Of a stretch of DNA of 64,000 nt, positions 32,307 to 40,704 are shown one piece after another. A model generated the notes under the pieces. The model did not search any database, had not been told where the DNA came from, and saw only the letters and a list, made by a program, of their open reading frames with translations. The position numbers and the translations under genes are program-made. The stretch is from Bacillota bacterium (GTDB lineage: Bacteria; Bacillota; Dethiobacteria; DTU022): positions 69,217-133,216 of the forward strand of contig JAUWPV010000001.1 of the NCBI GenBank assembly GCA_030611385.1, in the 5' to 3' direction. The first letter of the stretch is position 1; the number at the start of each line of letters is the position of its first letter.

Positions 32307-32333
32307 TTGTCACTTGATTGATTATGTTATAAT
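32307..32333 (+). promoter_or_regulatory. promoter of zinc-ribbon membrane protein
   Basis: TTGTCA and an extended -10 TGTTATAAT are separated by 15 bases, 80 bases before the gene. The short spacer is offset by the TGN motif. Confidence 0.5.
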
Positions 32334-32412
32334 GTAGTCTGCAGCTTGGAATGCACGAATAGGCTGCCCGTAAATTGTTTGCTAAATAGATTAAGCTTGG
32401 GAGGTAAAAAAT

Positions 32413-33069
32413 ATGGCTGACTTAAAAACCTGTCCGTTTTGTCTTGAGGAAATCCCGGTCAGGGCAATTAAATGTCGCTATTGCGAATCGATGATTAATG
32501 ATGTTAAACCGACCGAAAGTGAAACGGTCAAACCCGCAAAGACCGAAGTTAAGGAAAAGAAAAAGAGAAGCGATACACCTCAGCAGGGTGTTTCTTGCCA
32601 GCCTGTTTCGAAAAAGAAAAGTTATAAAAGGTTTGTACTACCGCTGGGTATTGTTTTGGTTTTCCTGTTATTAATCGTAGCCGGTTACTGGTTATTGTTC
32701 GGCGGTGAAGGATCCCAGGTAACCGAAGGGAGCGCCGCGGGAGATCTGATTACAGAAGCATGGGGTACCGACAGCCCGGGTAGTGAACTCTATTTTCAGT
32801 TCTTGCCCAACGAAATTGTTGAAATTGCGGTGGTCCCCGAAGGCTATTGGTTCAGAACCCAGTATCGGGTCGTGAAAGCCGAGGAGAAGAGTTACCTGGA
32901 GCTTTACCACCGCGGACTGGCTGAATGGGAAAGAAACGCAGAGATAACCTTTAAAGATGCGGACACACTGATTATGACTGATCTACTCGCAGGTGTGATC
33001 ATCGAGCTCAAACGCATTACCGATTCAGAATTTCGGGAAGCAAGAAACGTGCTTCGCTTTGAAAGGTAG
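32413..33069 (+). CDS. zinc-ribbon single-pass membrane protein, unknown
   Basis: A 218-aa protein. The N-terminal zinc ribbon CPFCLEEIPVRAIKCRYC is followed by a lysine-rich linker, a transmembrane helix (residues about 76-97, LPLGIVLVFLLLIVAGYWLLF) and an extracytoplasmic domain of about 120 residues with beta-strand character (ELYFQFLPNEIVEIAVV, WFRTQYRVVKAEEKSYLELY). This layout (zinc ribbon in, beta domain out) is common among uncharacterised Firmicutes envelope proteins. ATG follows GGGAGG. A strong terminator follows, so it is monocistronic. Confidence 0.75.
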   Translation: MADLKTCPFCLEEIPVRAIKCRYCESMINDVKPTESETVKPAKTEVKEKKKRSDTPQQGVSCQPVSKKKSYKRFVLPLGIVLVFLLLIVAGYWLLFGGEGSQVTEGSAAGDLITEAWGTDSPGSELYFQFLPNEIVEIAVVPEGYWFRTQYRVVKAEEKSYLELYHRGLAEWERNAEITFKDADTLIMTDLLAGVIIELKRITDSEFREARNVLRFER

Positions 33070-33106
33070 CATTATTCGTATATAATATTAACATAATAGT
33101 GATTAA

Positions 33107-33139
33107 CCAATATGCCCCCCATGGGGCATATTGGTTTTT
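33107..33139 (+). terminator. intrinsic terminator
   Basis: CCAATATGCCCC (33107-33118) pairs with GGGGCATATTGG (33123-33134) around a 4-base loop, followed by TTTTT. Confidence 0.93.
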
Positions 33140-33152
33140 GTAAACATGATCG

Positions 33153-33161
33153 TGTTATAAT
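33153..33161 (+). promoter_or_regulatory. extended -10 promoter of tadA
   Basis: TGTTATAAT lies 19 bases before the tadA start, directly after the preceding terminator. A TTGGTT at 33131 is the nearest -35, at a long 19-base spacing. Confidence 0.55.
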
Positions 33162-33179
33162 GAAACCGGGGTTAAGGAT

Positions 33180-33632
33180 ATGCTGAATGATGAACAGTAT
33201 ATGGAATTGGCTCTCCGGCAGGCCGAAGATGCGGCAAACTGCGGCGAGGTACCGATCGGTGCGGTTTTGGTCAAAGACGATATCGTGCTGGCTGCTGAAC
33301 GTAACCGCCGTGAAGAACTGAAAGATGCTACTGCCCATGCTGAAATGCTGGCCATTCGCCGGGCGTGTGAATTGTTAGGCGGCTGGCGTTTAAGCGGCTG
33401 TACCCTCTATGTAACCCTTGAACCATGTCCGATGTGCGCAGGAGCCATGATCCAGGCCCGTATTGACAGGTTGGTATTCGGGGCTAATGATCCAAAAGGC
33501 GGGGCAGCCGGAACTTTGTACGATATTGTGCGTGATCAGCGCCTCAATCACCGACTGGAGGTTAGCAGTGGCATTCTGGAAGAAGAATGCGCCGTACTGC
33601 TGCAGCAATTCTTCCGGGAAAGGCGTGAGTAA
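33180..33632 (+). CDS. tadA: tRNA-specific adenosine deaminase
   Basis: A 150-aa zinc deaminase that converts A34 to inosine in tRNA-Arg(ACG). The catalytic HAE is in TAHAEMLAIRRA and the zinc cysteines are in LEPCPMCAGAMIQARI; GEVPIGAVLV and GANDPKGGAAGTLYDIV are typical of TadA rather than cytidine or guanine deaminases. The ATG has a close AAGGA. In Bacillus the orthologue (yaaJ) also lies just before the SRP RNA and dnaX. Its substrate tRNA is encoded at 21511-21588. Confidence 0.95.
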   Translation: MLNDEQYMELALRQAEDAANCGEVPIGAVLVKDDIVLAAERNRREELKDATAHAEMLAIRRACELLGGWRLSGCTLYVTLEPCPMCAGAMIQARIDRLVFGANDPKGGAAGTLYDIVRDQRLNHRLEVSSGILEEECAVLLQQFFRERRE

Positions 33633-33695
33633 AATATATTTACATAAACCATCCTCTACGCTGGCGTTTTTAAACCGTTAGTATCAATGGGTGGC

Positions 33696-33723
33696 TTTAC
33701 AAAGAGAGTTTACCTGCTATAAT
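33696..33723 (+). promoter_or_regulatory. promoter of tRNA-Ser(CGA)
   Basis: TTTACA and TATAAT (preceded by TGC) are separated by 16 bases, ending 14 bases before the tRNA. Confidence 0.75.
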
Positions 33724-33737
33724 ATTATTCAACAAAT

Positions 33738-33827
33738 GGAGAGATGGCCGAGTCCGGTTGAAGGCGCACGACTCGAAATCGTGTGTGCTGCAAGGCACCG
33801 TGGGTTCAAATCCCACTCTCTCCGCCA
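33738..33827 (+). tRNA. tRNA-Ser (CGA)
   Basis: GGAGAGA pairs with TCTCTCC before CCA; CACGA/TCGTG anticodon stem with loop CTCGAAA gives CGA; the long variable arm (GTGCTGCAAGGCAC) is serine-type. It reads UCG. Confidence 0.96.
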
Positions 33828-34109
33828 ACTCGAATTATAAGAAGAGCATAATTTATCCCAATAGCAACTGGGGCGCTTTCTGCATGTGTCTAGCAGTGTA
33901 TGGCAAATTATTAAAGTTATTGTCTGCAGAATACTTTGCGCTTCATGCAGGGAAATTTAGCTGAATATTGAATAATAAACTTATGTTAAAAATCATTAAA
34001 GAACCTTTTTCTGATGTATAATTAGATAATTGCTATGGAGGTGTTGCGAAATAGCGATAACTTTTCTGAGCCAGTTAGGTTTTTACATAATTTTAAGGGG
34101 GTTTACGTT

Positions 34110-35726
34110 TTGAAAAAATGGTTAAGTATTTTGGTTGTCCTGATAATCGGAGCAGCTTTGCTGACAGCCGGTTGCGGCGGTGGCGGCGAGGAAGTTGTTA
34201 CGGAAGAAACGGTCATCCGCTATAATGTGGGGACCGAGCCTCAAACGTTGGATCCGGCCCTGATGACCGGGATTCCAGAATCGTCAATGCTGCTGCAGAT
34301 GTATGACGGCCTGACCAGGCTGGATGCCGATAATAATCCGCAAGCGGCTATTGCTGAGAGTTGGGACATCAGTGACGACGGAACCGAGTTTACTTTCCAC
34401 TTGCGGGAGGATGCGGTTTGGGCTAACGGTGATCCACTGACGGCCGCTGATTTTGAATTTTCCTGGAAAAGGGCACTCGACCCGGCAATGGCCGGTGACT
34501 ATGCCTATATGTTTTATCTGATTGAAGGAGCCGAAGCCTATAACGCAGGCGAAGGAAGCGCTGATGCTGTTGCCATTACGGCTGTAGATGACTATACACT
34601 AAAAGTTAAATTAGTCTCTGGAGCACCGTATTTCATTTCCCTGACTGCGTTTCCCACTTACTACCCATTGCACAGGGCTACTGTAGAAGCCGATAATGAA
34701 GGTTGGGCGCTCAGTGTGGATACGATGATTACCAACGGCCCCTATAAGATGGTCAAGTGGGCTGAAGGCCAGATTGAGTATGTTCCTAATGAGAGCTACT
34801 GGGATGCCGGTGCAATCAAGCTCGATCGCCTGGTCTTCACCATGGTGGAAGAACAGAGCACCGAGTTGACCATGTTTGAAACCGGGGAAATTGATATGAC
34901 GAATACTGTTCCTGGTCCGGAGATTCCCAGGCTCAAAGCAGAACGGCCTGACGAATTGCATATCTTCCCCTACCTGGGCACCTACTACTATATCTTCAAT
35001 TGCGAACAAGCGCCTTTTGATGATGTTAATGTACGTAAAGCGCTGACCATGGCTATCGACCGGGTGGCGATTGTTGAAACGGTTACCCAGGGCGGTCAGC
35101 TGCCGGCTTTCGCTTTTGTTCCATTCGGTGTAGCTGATCTAGCTGAAGGGTCCGATTTTCGTGAAGCAGGCGGCGATTACTACACAGATGATGTGACCGA
35201 AGCTAAAAGGCTACTGGCTGAAGCCGGTTACCCTGATGGGGTAGGCTTCCCACCCTTTGAAATCCTGCACAATACCTCGGAAATGCATAAGATGATTGCC
35301 GAAGCGATCCAGGAGATGTGGACTGTAAATCTCGGTATTACCGGAGTCACCATCACGAACCAGGAATGGGGCGTTTATCTGGATTCCCGGGATGAAGGTG
35401 CTTTTGATGTGGCCCGGGCCGGTTGGATTGGCGACTATGTCGAAGCGAATACCTTCCTCGATATGTGGAAGACCGGCGGAGGCAACAATAACGCTTTCTG
35501 GGGTGATGCCCGCTATGATCAGATCATTGCGGACCTGCTCCTTATTTCCGATCCCGCGGAGCGTATTCCTCTGCTGCACGAACAGGAAGACATACTGATG
35601 GAAGCAATGCCGATTATGCCGATCTACTACTACACACTGCCCGCAATGGTCAGCACCAGGATCGATGGTTATGTCCAGTTAACTATCGGTGGTGTCGACT
35701 TTAAAAACGCATACGTCGTTGAGTAG
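34110..35726 (+). CDS. oppA: oligopeptide ABC transporter substrate-binding lipoprotein
   Basis: A 538-aa family 5 solute-binding protein. TTG 34110, 8 bases after AAGGGGG, begins a lipoprotein signal (KKWLSILVVLIIGAALLTAGC) with the lipobox LTAGC and a Gly/Glu spacer; an ATG further upstream would put 25 extra residues before the signal and is rejected. Family blocks: NVGTEPQTLDPAL, FTFHLREDAVWANGDPLTAADFEFSWKRALDP, the region around VNVRKALTMAIDR, and DARYDQIIADLL near the end. It captures peptides outside the cell for the OppBCDF proteins that follow, separated from them by an intercistronic hairpin. Confidence 0.93.
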   Translation: MKKWLSILVVLIIGAALLTAGCGGGGEEVVTEETVIRYNVGTEPQTLDPALMTGIPESSMLLQMYDGLTRLDADNNPQAAIAESWDISDDGTEFTFHLREDAVWANGDPLTAADFEFSWKRALDPAMAGDYAYMFYLIEGAEAYNAGEGSADAVAITAVDDYTLKVKLVSGAPYFISLTAFPTYYPLHRATVEADNEGWALSVDTMITNGPYKMVKWAEGQIEYVPNESYWDAGAIKLDRLVFTMVEEQSTELTMFETGEIDMTNTVPGPEIPRLKAERPDELHIFPYLGTYYYIFNCEQAPFDDVNVRKALTMAIDRVAIVETVTQGGQLPAFAFVPFGVADLAEGSDFREAGGDYYTDDVTEAKRLLAEAGYPDGVGFPPFEILHNTSEMHKMIAEAIQEMWTVNLGITGVTITNQEWGVYLDSRDEGAFDVARAGWIGDYVEANTFLDMWKTGGGNNNAFWGDARYDQIIADLLLISDPAERIPLLHEQEDILMEAMPIMPIYYYTLPAMVSTRIDGYVQLTIGGVDFKNAYVVE

Positions 35727-35749
35727 ATATTCGGAAATGTAGTCTAAAG

Positions 35750-35788
35750 AAGAGGTATACCGGACCAACAGATGATGGTATACCTCTT
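35750..35788 (+). terminator. intercistronic hairpin between oppA and oppB
   Basis: AAGAGGTATACC (35750-35761) pairs with GGTATACCTCTT (35777-35788), followed by ATTTTAAAT. The imperfect U tract suggests partial termination or 3' protection, keeping the binding protein more abundant than the permease. Confidence 0.75.
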
Positions 35789-35816
35789 ATTTTAAATAAA
35801 GGGGGCACTTAAGGAT

Positions 35817-36752
35817 TTGTTGAAGTATCTGTTGCGACGTTTCTTTTCCGTTATCCTGGCCCTTTGGATTGTGGTAACAGTAACCTTTATCTTCATGCAT
35901 ATTATTCCCGGTGGTCCTTTTCAAAGAGAAAAGGCTCTCCCCCCGGCAATTAAAGCCAACATTGAGGCCAGATATAAACTGGATCAACCCCTTCACATTC
36001 AGTATCTCGATTACCTTGGCTACCTGGTTAAAGGTGATCTGGGACCTTCGTTCAAATATCGGGGCAGAACAGTCAACGAGATTATCGCCGAAAGGTTTCC
36101 GGTGTCCGCACAGTTAGGTAGTCTAGCGATCCTGATCGCGCTGGTTGTGGGAGTGCCGGCCGGTATTTTGGCAGCACTAAATCAAAATAAGATTCCGGAC
36201 TATCTGGTAATGTTTTTTAGCACCTTCGGCATCGCTATGCCCAGTTTTGTGATTGGAACTGCATTGATGTATTTTTTAGCTTACAAGTGGGGTTTGCTGC
36301 CATCAGCATTGTGGGGCAGCCCCAGGCATATGATTATGCCGGCGATCGCCCTGGCCGGTCTGCCGACTGCGTTTATCGCCCGGTTGACCCGTTCCAGCAT
36401 GCTGGACGTTTTGGGGCAAGACTATATGAAAACAGCAGTGGCTAAAGGGCTATCGCAGATGCGCGTGCTCTGGGTGCATGGAGTGAAGAATGCGATGATC
36501 CCGGTGGTCACCTACCTTGGCCCTCTGGTGGCCGGTGTTTTAACCGGGAGCTTTATAGTTGAAAATATCTTTGCTGTACCGGGATTGGGAAAACACTTTG
36601 TTACAAGCATCTATAACAGGGACTATACCGTCATTCTCGGCGTGACGGTTTTTTACTGTGTTCTGTTAATTTTAGCCAACCTGGTAGTTGACCTCATCTA
36701 CCCCCTGATCGACCCGCGCATCAAGCTTGGCGGTAGAAAGGAATATGTTTAA
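35817..36752 (+). CDS. oppB: oligopeptide ABC transporter permease
   Basis: A 311-aa inner-membrane permease of the OppB/DppB type: N-terminal LKYLLRRFFSVILALWIVVTVTFIFMHIIPGGPF, six hydrophobic segments, and the EAA-like loop DYMKTAVAKGLSQMRVLWVHGVKNAM that docks on the ATPases. TTG start; a second TTG follows at once, and AAGGA or GGGGG upstream could serve either. It adjoins oppC without a gap. Confidence 0.93.
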   Translation: MLKYLLRRFFSVILALWIVVTVTFIFMHIIPGGPFQREKALPPAIKANIEARYKLDQPLHIQYLDYLGYLVKGDLGPSFKYRGRTVNEIIAERFPVSAQLGSLAILIALVVGVPAGILAALNQNKIPDYLVMFFSTFGIAMPSFVIGTALMYFLAYKWGLLPSALWGSPRHMIMPAIALAGLPTAFIARLTRSSMLDVLGQDYMKTAVAKGLSQMRVLWVHGVKNAMIPVVTYLGPLVAGVLTGSFIVENIFAVPGLGKHFVTSIYNRDYTVILGVTVFYCVLLILANLVVDLIYPLIDPRIKLGGRKEYV

Positions 36753-37682
36753 ATGAAACTATCAAAAGAGCTGTTCAGCTTTCTACAGTCAAAAGAAATA
36801 CAGGTGGATATTGTAAGGCCGAGCACCACCTATTGGCAAGATGCCTGGAGACGGTTAAAGCAAAACCCGGTAGCCATAGCCAGTTTAATATTAATCGTTC
36901 TAATTATTTTAGTGGCGATTGTTGGTCCTCTCTTTTCGCCTTATTCTTATTCCGCCCAGAATTTTGACAGTACCAATCAGGGCCCCAGCGCTGAGCACTG
37001 GTTTGGTACGGATGGCTTGGGGCGCGATCTGTTTACCAGAGTTCTACACGGCGCCAGAATCTCACTCTCGATCGGTTTCGTTGCCAGCCTGTTAACGCTC
37101 GGAGTAGGGGTGCTCTACGGGGGGATTGCCGGCTTTGCCGGGGGTCGGGTTGACAATATCATGATGCGATTTGTCGATATTATGTACAGTATCCCCTTTT
37201 TACTCTGGGTAATCATGATGATGGTTTACTTAAAAGAAATACTTCCTGAAAACGCCGGACTGATCAGCATATATATCGCTCTGGGACTGGTATTTTGGCT
37301 GCCCATGGCCAGGATTGTGCGCGGTCAAATCCTGAGTCTGAAAGAGCAGGAATTTATTCTGGCTGCTCATACCATCGGTGCGTCCAGATGGCGCATTTTA
37401 ATACGTCACTTAATTCCCAATTGTGTCGGTCCGATTATCGTCACAGCTACTCTGGCAATTCCCGAGGCAATTTTTACCGAAGCTTTTTTAAGTTTTATTG
37501 GTCTTGGTGTATCTGCTCCCAAAGCCAGCTGGGGCATGCTTGCTTCCGATGCATTAACTTCTCTGAAATCATATCCTCATCTGTTGTTTTTCCCTGCCGG
37601 AGCTATCTGTATTACCTTATTGGCTTTTAACTTTTTAGGCGATGGCTTGCGAGATTCCCTTGATCCGAAGATGCGAAAGTAG
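36753..37682 (+). CDS. oppC: oligopeptide ABC transporter permease
   Basis: A 309-aa OppC/DppC permease partner of OppB. The N-terminus has the OppC_N region with WRRLKQNPVAIASLILIVLIILVAIVGPL; HWFGTDGLGRDLFTRVLHGARISLSIG is the family signature; EFILAAHTIGASRWRILIRHLIPN is the EAA loop. The ATG immediately follows the oppB stop. The end of the gene precedes oppD by 13 bases. Confidence 0.94.
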   Translation: MKLSKELFSFLQSKEIQVDIVRPSTTYWQDAWRRLKQNPVAIASLILIVLIILVAIVGPLFSPYSYSAQNFDSTNQGPSAEHWFGTDGLGRDLFTRVLHGARISLSIGFVASLLTLGVGVLYGGIAGFAGGRVDNIMMRFVDIMYSIPFLLWVIMMMVYLKEILPENAGLISIYIALGLVFWLPMARIVRGQILSLKEQEFILAAHTIGASRWRILIRHLIPNCVGPIIVTATLAIPEAIFTEAFLSFIGLGVSAPKASWGMLASDALTSLKSYPHLLFFPAGAICITLLAFNFLGDGLRDSLDPKMRK

Positions 37683-37695
37683 GAGATTAAACGAA

Positions 37696-38694
37696 ATGGA
37701 ACCTTTACTGCAAGTTAGCGAATTGGAAGTTCAGTTTGGCACATATGCCGGGATAGTAAAAGCGGTTCGGGGAGTTGATTTTAAAATCTTCCCGGGAGAA
37801 GTTGTGGCTATTGTTGGTGAATCCGGGTGCGGTAAAAGCGTCACTGCACAGACGATTATGCGCCTGATTCCCTCACCGCCAGGCAAAATAACCGGCGGTT
37901 CTGTGCAGTTTAACGGGGAAGAAATTTTTAAGAAATCTGAACGGCAGATGAGAAAGATTCGCGGAAATACCATCGGTATGATCTTTCAGGATCCGATGAC
38001 TTTTTTAAATCCGGTCTTGAATATCTCTACGCAGGTCACTGAAAACCTACGCGTGCACAAAGGCATGAGTATACATCAAGCCCGGGATCGGGCGGTGGAA
38101 TTGTTCAACCTGGTTGGTATCCCGGAACCGAAGCTGCGCTTGAAACAGTATCCTCACCAGTTTAGTGGGGGAATGAGGCAGCGTGTTATGATTGCCATGG
38201 CTATTGGATGTGATCCTAAACTGCTGATTGCCGATGAACCGACCACCGCTCTGGATGTGACAATACAGGCTCAAATTTTGGAGTTGCTTAAGGAAATCAA
38301 GGAACGTCTGGATACGGCGATCATCCTGATTACCCATGATCTCGGAGTAGTAGCGGGTTTGGCCGAACGCGTCCTGGTGATGTACGCCGGCCAGATTATC
38401 GAAACTGGTACTATCGACGAGATTTTCAGTACTCCCGCTCACCCCTATACCTGGGGGCTGTTAAAGTCGATTCCACGCCTGAACATGAAAAAGGGACAGA
38501 AATTAACCCCGATCTGGGGGCAGCCACCCGACCTGCTGTCTCAACTGGCCACTTGTCCATTTTTACCACGATGTGATTATGCCATGGAAATATGTACCCG
38601 GGAAATGCCGGAACCATTTGGGCGGAACCTGGTCAAATGCTGGCTGAAACACCCCCAGGCGCCGCATGTACAGTACAACCGGGAGGTCTCCTAG
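37696..38694 (+). CDS. oppD: oligopeptide ABC transporter ATPase
   Basis: A 332-aa ABC ATPase. Walker A is GESGCGKS, the Q-loop is in [12 protein letters not shown], the signature is FSGGMRQR, Walker B is [12 protein letters not shown] and the switch His is in ITHDLGVV. The C-terminal oligo_HPY region ([14 protein letters not shown]) with its cysteines is typical of OppD/F. ATG 37696 lies 10 bases after AGGAG; in-frame codons upstream belong to the end of oppC in another frame. Confidence 0.95.
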   Translation: MEPLLQVSELEVQFGTYAGIVKAVRGVDFKIFPGEVVAIVGESGCGKSVTAQTIMRLIPSPPGKITGGSVQFNGEEIFKKSERQMRKIRGNTIGMIFQDPMTFLNPVLNISTQVTENLRVHKGMSIHQARDRAVELFNLVGIPEPKLRLKQYPHQFSGGMRQRVMIAMAIGCDPKLLIADEPTTALDVTIQAQILELLKEIKERLDTAIILITHDLGVVAGLAERVLVMYAGQIIETGTIDEIFSTPAHPYTWGLLKSIPRLNMKKGQKLTPIWGQPPDLLSQLATCPFLPRCDYAMEICTREMPEPFGRNLVKCWLKHPQAPHVQYNREVS

Positions 38695-38696
38695 CC

Positions 38697-39773
38697 ATGG
38701 CTCAATACTTGCACGATACTCCCATTCTGGAAGTAAAAAATCTGAAAAAATATTTCGGGCAAAGGGTGAGCACCGGAAAGACTAAACATCCGCAGGATGA
38801 AACCCCGGATATGGCCAGTGGAGATAAACCGAAGATATTACCGGAAAAACAAAAACGTTTATTTGGCGCGGGCGGGGGGGCTGTAAAAGCGGTTGATGGA
38901 GTATCTTTTACAATTAAGACTGGCGAGACATTCGGCCTGGTTGGGGAAAGTGGTTGCGGTAAGACTACGATCGGCAGGACTTTGGTCGGTCTCTATAAAC
39001 CTACTGAAGGTTCAGTCATATACAAAGGAGTGGATCTATCTAAAGCTACCGGCGCACTGCGTATCCGGAACCGCCGTCAGATGCAGATGATCTTTCAGGA
39101 TCCATACGCTTCTCTTAACCCCAGGATGACCGTTGGTGATATTGTCGGCGAGCCGATTGATATCCACGGTTTGGCCAGTAATAAGAATGAACGTCAGGAA
39201 AGAATTCAGCAGATTTTGGATTTAGTCGGTTTAAACCCGGAGCATATAAACCGTTACCCACACGAGTTCAGTGGTGGCCAGCGCCAGCGAATAGGCATCG
39301 CCCGGGCATTGGCTGTAGAACCGGAATTGATTGTGTGTGATGAACCGGTATCGGCAGTAGATGTTTCCATTCAGGCTCAAATTATCAATATGCTCGAACG
39401 CCTGCAGAATGAGTTAGACCTGACTTACATGATCATTGCGCATGATCTTTCGATGATCAAGTATGTATCCGACCGGGTTGCCGTGATGTATTTAGGAAAA
39501 ATTGTTGAGCTTGTTTACAGCGAAAATTTATATGCCAATCCGCAGCATCCGTACACTAGAGCTCTTCTATCGGCAGTGCCGATTGCCGATCCTGAAGTTG
39601 AGCGTAAACGTCAACGCATTATCCTCGAAGGCGATGTGCCTAGCCCGATTAACCCGCCAAGCGGCTGCTATTTTCATACCCGCTGCAGCAGTGCCCTGCC
39701 GATTTGTCGCGAGATAGAGCCCGAAAAAACAGATCTTGGAGATGGTCAGTGGGTTACCTGTCACAATCTGTAA
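38697..39773 (+). CDS. oppF: oligopeptide ABC transporter ATPase
   Basis: A 358-aa ABC ATPase that forms the heterodimeric motor with OppD. Walker [10 protein letters not shown], signature FSGGQRQR, Walker [13 protein letters not shown], His in [10 protein letters not shown]. An insert of about 45 residues after the first strand ([21 protein letters not shown] region) is longer than usual. ATG 38697, 10 bases after GGGAGG and 2 bases after the oppD stop. The C-terminal HPY motif has [13 protein letters not shown]. It is the last gene of the operon. Confidence 0.95.
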   Translation: MAQYLHDTPILEVKNLKKYFGQRVSTGKTKHPQDETPDMASGDKPKILPEKQKRLFGAGGGAVKAVDGVSFTIKTGETFGLVGESGCGKTTIGRTLVGLYKPTEGSVIYKGVDLSKATGALRIRNRRQMQMIFQDPYASLNPRMTVGDIVGEPIDIHGLASNKNERQERIQQILDLVGLNPEHINRYPHEFSGGQRQRIGIARALAVEPELIVCDEPVSAVDVSIQAQIINMLERLQNELDLTYMIIAHDLSMIKYVSDRVAVMYLGKIVELVYSENLYANPQHPYTRALLSAVPIADPEVERKRQRIILEGDVPSPINPPSGCYFHTRCSSALPICREIEPEKTDLGDGQWVTCHNL

Positions 39774-39841
39774 TCCCGGTATTTTTTGAGAATTGACTTG
39801 TTCCAGATCGCTAAGGTGATGGAAATATACTTTGTATATGG

Positions 39842-39870
39842 TTGAATGGGCAGCTTTTTCATTGTATAAT
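39842..39870 (+). promoter_or_regulatory. promoter of tRNA-Ser(GGA)
   Basis: TTGAAT and TATAAT are separated by 17 bases, 40 bases before the tRNA gene. Confidence 0.75.
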
Positions 39871-39875
39871 AATTA

Positions 39876-39903
39876 ACGTTAATAGACAGGCTGTTATTAA
39901 CGT
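39876..39903. repeat. inverted repeat in the tRNA-Ser(GGA) leader
   Basis: ACGTTAATA-G-ACAG and CTGT-TATTAACGT are reverse complements with a one-base bulge and a one-base centre. The repeat begins 6 bases after the -10 box and ends 7 bases before the tRNA, so it is transcribed into the 5' leader or overlaps an operator. Confidence 0.6.
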
Positions 39904-39910
39904 GCAGCGT

Positions 39911-40006
39911 GGAGAGATGGCTGAGCTGGTCGAAGGCGCTCGCCTGGAAAGCGAGTAGATGAGGCAAAACCTTGTCTCGAGGGTTCGAATCCCTCTCTCT
40001 CCGCCA
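39911..40006 (+). tRNA. tRNA-Ser (GGA)
   Basis: GGAGAGA pairs with TCTCTCC before CCA; CTCGC/GCGAG anticodon stem with loop CTGGAAA gives GGA; a long variable arm is present. It decodes UCC/UCU. With UGA, CGA and GCU it completes the serine set in this window. Confidence 0.96.
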
Positions 40007-40019
40007 TTATCTATAGTTT

Positions 40020-40287
40020 GGCCGCGCTAGACGGGGAGGTAGCGGTGCCCTGAACCCGCAATCCGCTATAGCGGGGTTTAATTCCTGCCCCCGGCCGCGC
40101 ATTCTTAGGGTCAGCACCTGGCAAGTGGTGTCGAAGGCCCGGTCCTGTGCGGCGTAATCTCATGAATCCCGTCAGGTCCGGAAGGAAGCAGCGGTAAGTG
40201 AGTATTTCGGGTGCTACGGGAGCGCCGGGCTGGAGCTAACTGTCTGGCAAGCGCCTGGGAGTGCCGGTCAAAGGTAGGTGCGCGGCC
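40020..40287 (+). ncRNA. ffs: signal recognition particle RNA, long Gram-positive type
   Basis: The conserved helix 8 core GTCAGGTCCGGAAGGAAGCA lies at about 40170-40189, and the ends GGCCGCGC (40020-40027) and GCGCGGCC (40280-40287) pair to close the molecule. About 268 nt with an Alu-like 5' domain, as in Bacillus scRNA; Ffh binds helix 8 for membrane targeting. It stands in the conserved place before dnaX. Confidence 0.95.
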
Positions 40288-40298
40288 TTAATATTGCG

Positions 40299-40682
40299 AT
40301 GAAAAAACTAACTTTAAGTATTCTGCATGAGAAACTGGGTATTTGCCGCCTGGAAAGCAGTTCACCTTTGCCTGACTGGGTAGGTGGCAGTAAAAACTTC
40401 TATGCAATTACCGGCACAGCTGATGAAACGTCAATAGTTTGCCGGGAAGATTTGATCCCCACTGATCTTCTGTCTGAAAAAAATTTCCGGGCTCTGAAAG
40501 TCAATGGGCCTCTCGACTTTTCACTGACCGGTATTTTGGCTTCAATTTTAAATCCCCTGGCTGCTGCCGGTATCGGTGTGTTTGCTATCTCTACTTATGA
40601 TACCGACTATATCCTGATTAAAGAGAAGAATCTGGAGCAAGCGATCGGTTTGTTAAGCGCTACCATGACTATTAGGCGATGA
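40299..40682 (+). CDS. ACT-domain protein
   Basis: A 127-aa protein of two ACT-like halves. The first (KKLTLSILHEKLGICRLESS, FYAITGTADETSIVCRED) and the second (SLTGILASILNPLAAAGIGVFAISTYDTDYILIKEKNLEQAI) match the small ACT proteins of the CASTOR-like type thought to bind amino acids. The second half is the best conserved. It starts 12 bases after the SRP RNA; ATG 40299 has no ribosome binding site outside the RNA, and an in-frame GTG at 40278 would lie inside the SRP RNA. Ligand unknown. Confidence 0.8.
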   Translation: MKKLTLSILHEKLGICRLESSSPLPDWVGGSKNFYAITGTADETSIVCREDLIPTDLLSEKNFRALKVNGPLDFSLTGILASILNPLAAAGIGVFAISTYDTDYILIKEKNLEQAIGLLSATMTIRR

Positions 40683-40704
40683 AGGATAGAGGTGTTTCTA
40701 TAAC

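Noticed and set aside
33828..34109. Small gene between tRNA-Ser(CGA) and oppA
   Set aside because: The open frame through the tRNA is an artefact; the region shows only a TATAAT-like box at 34017-34022 as possible oppA promoter.
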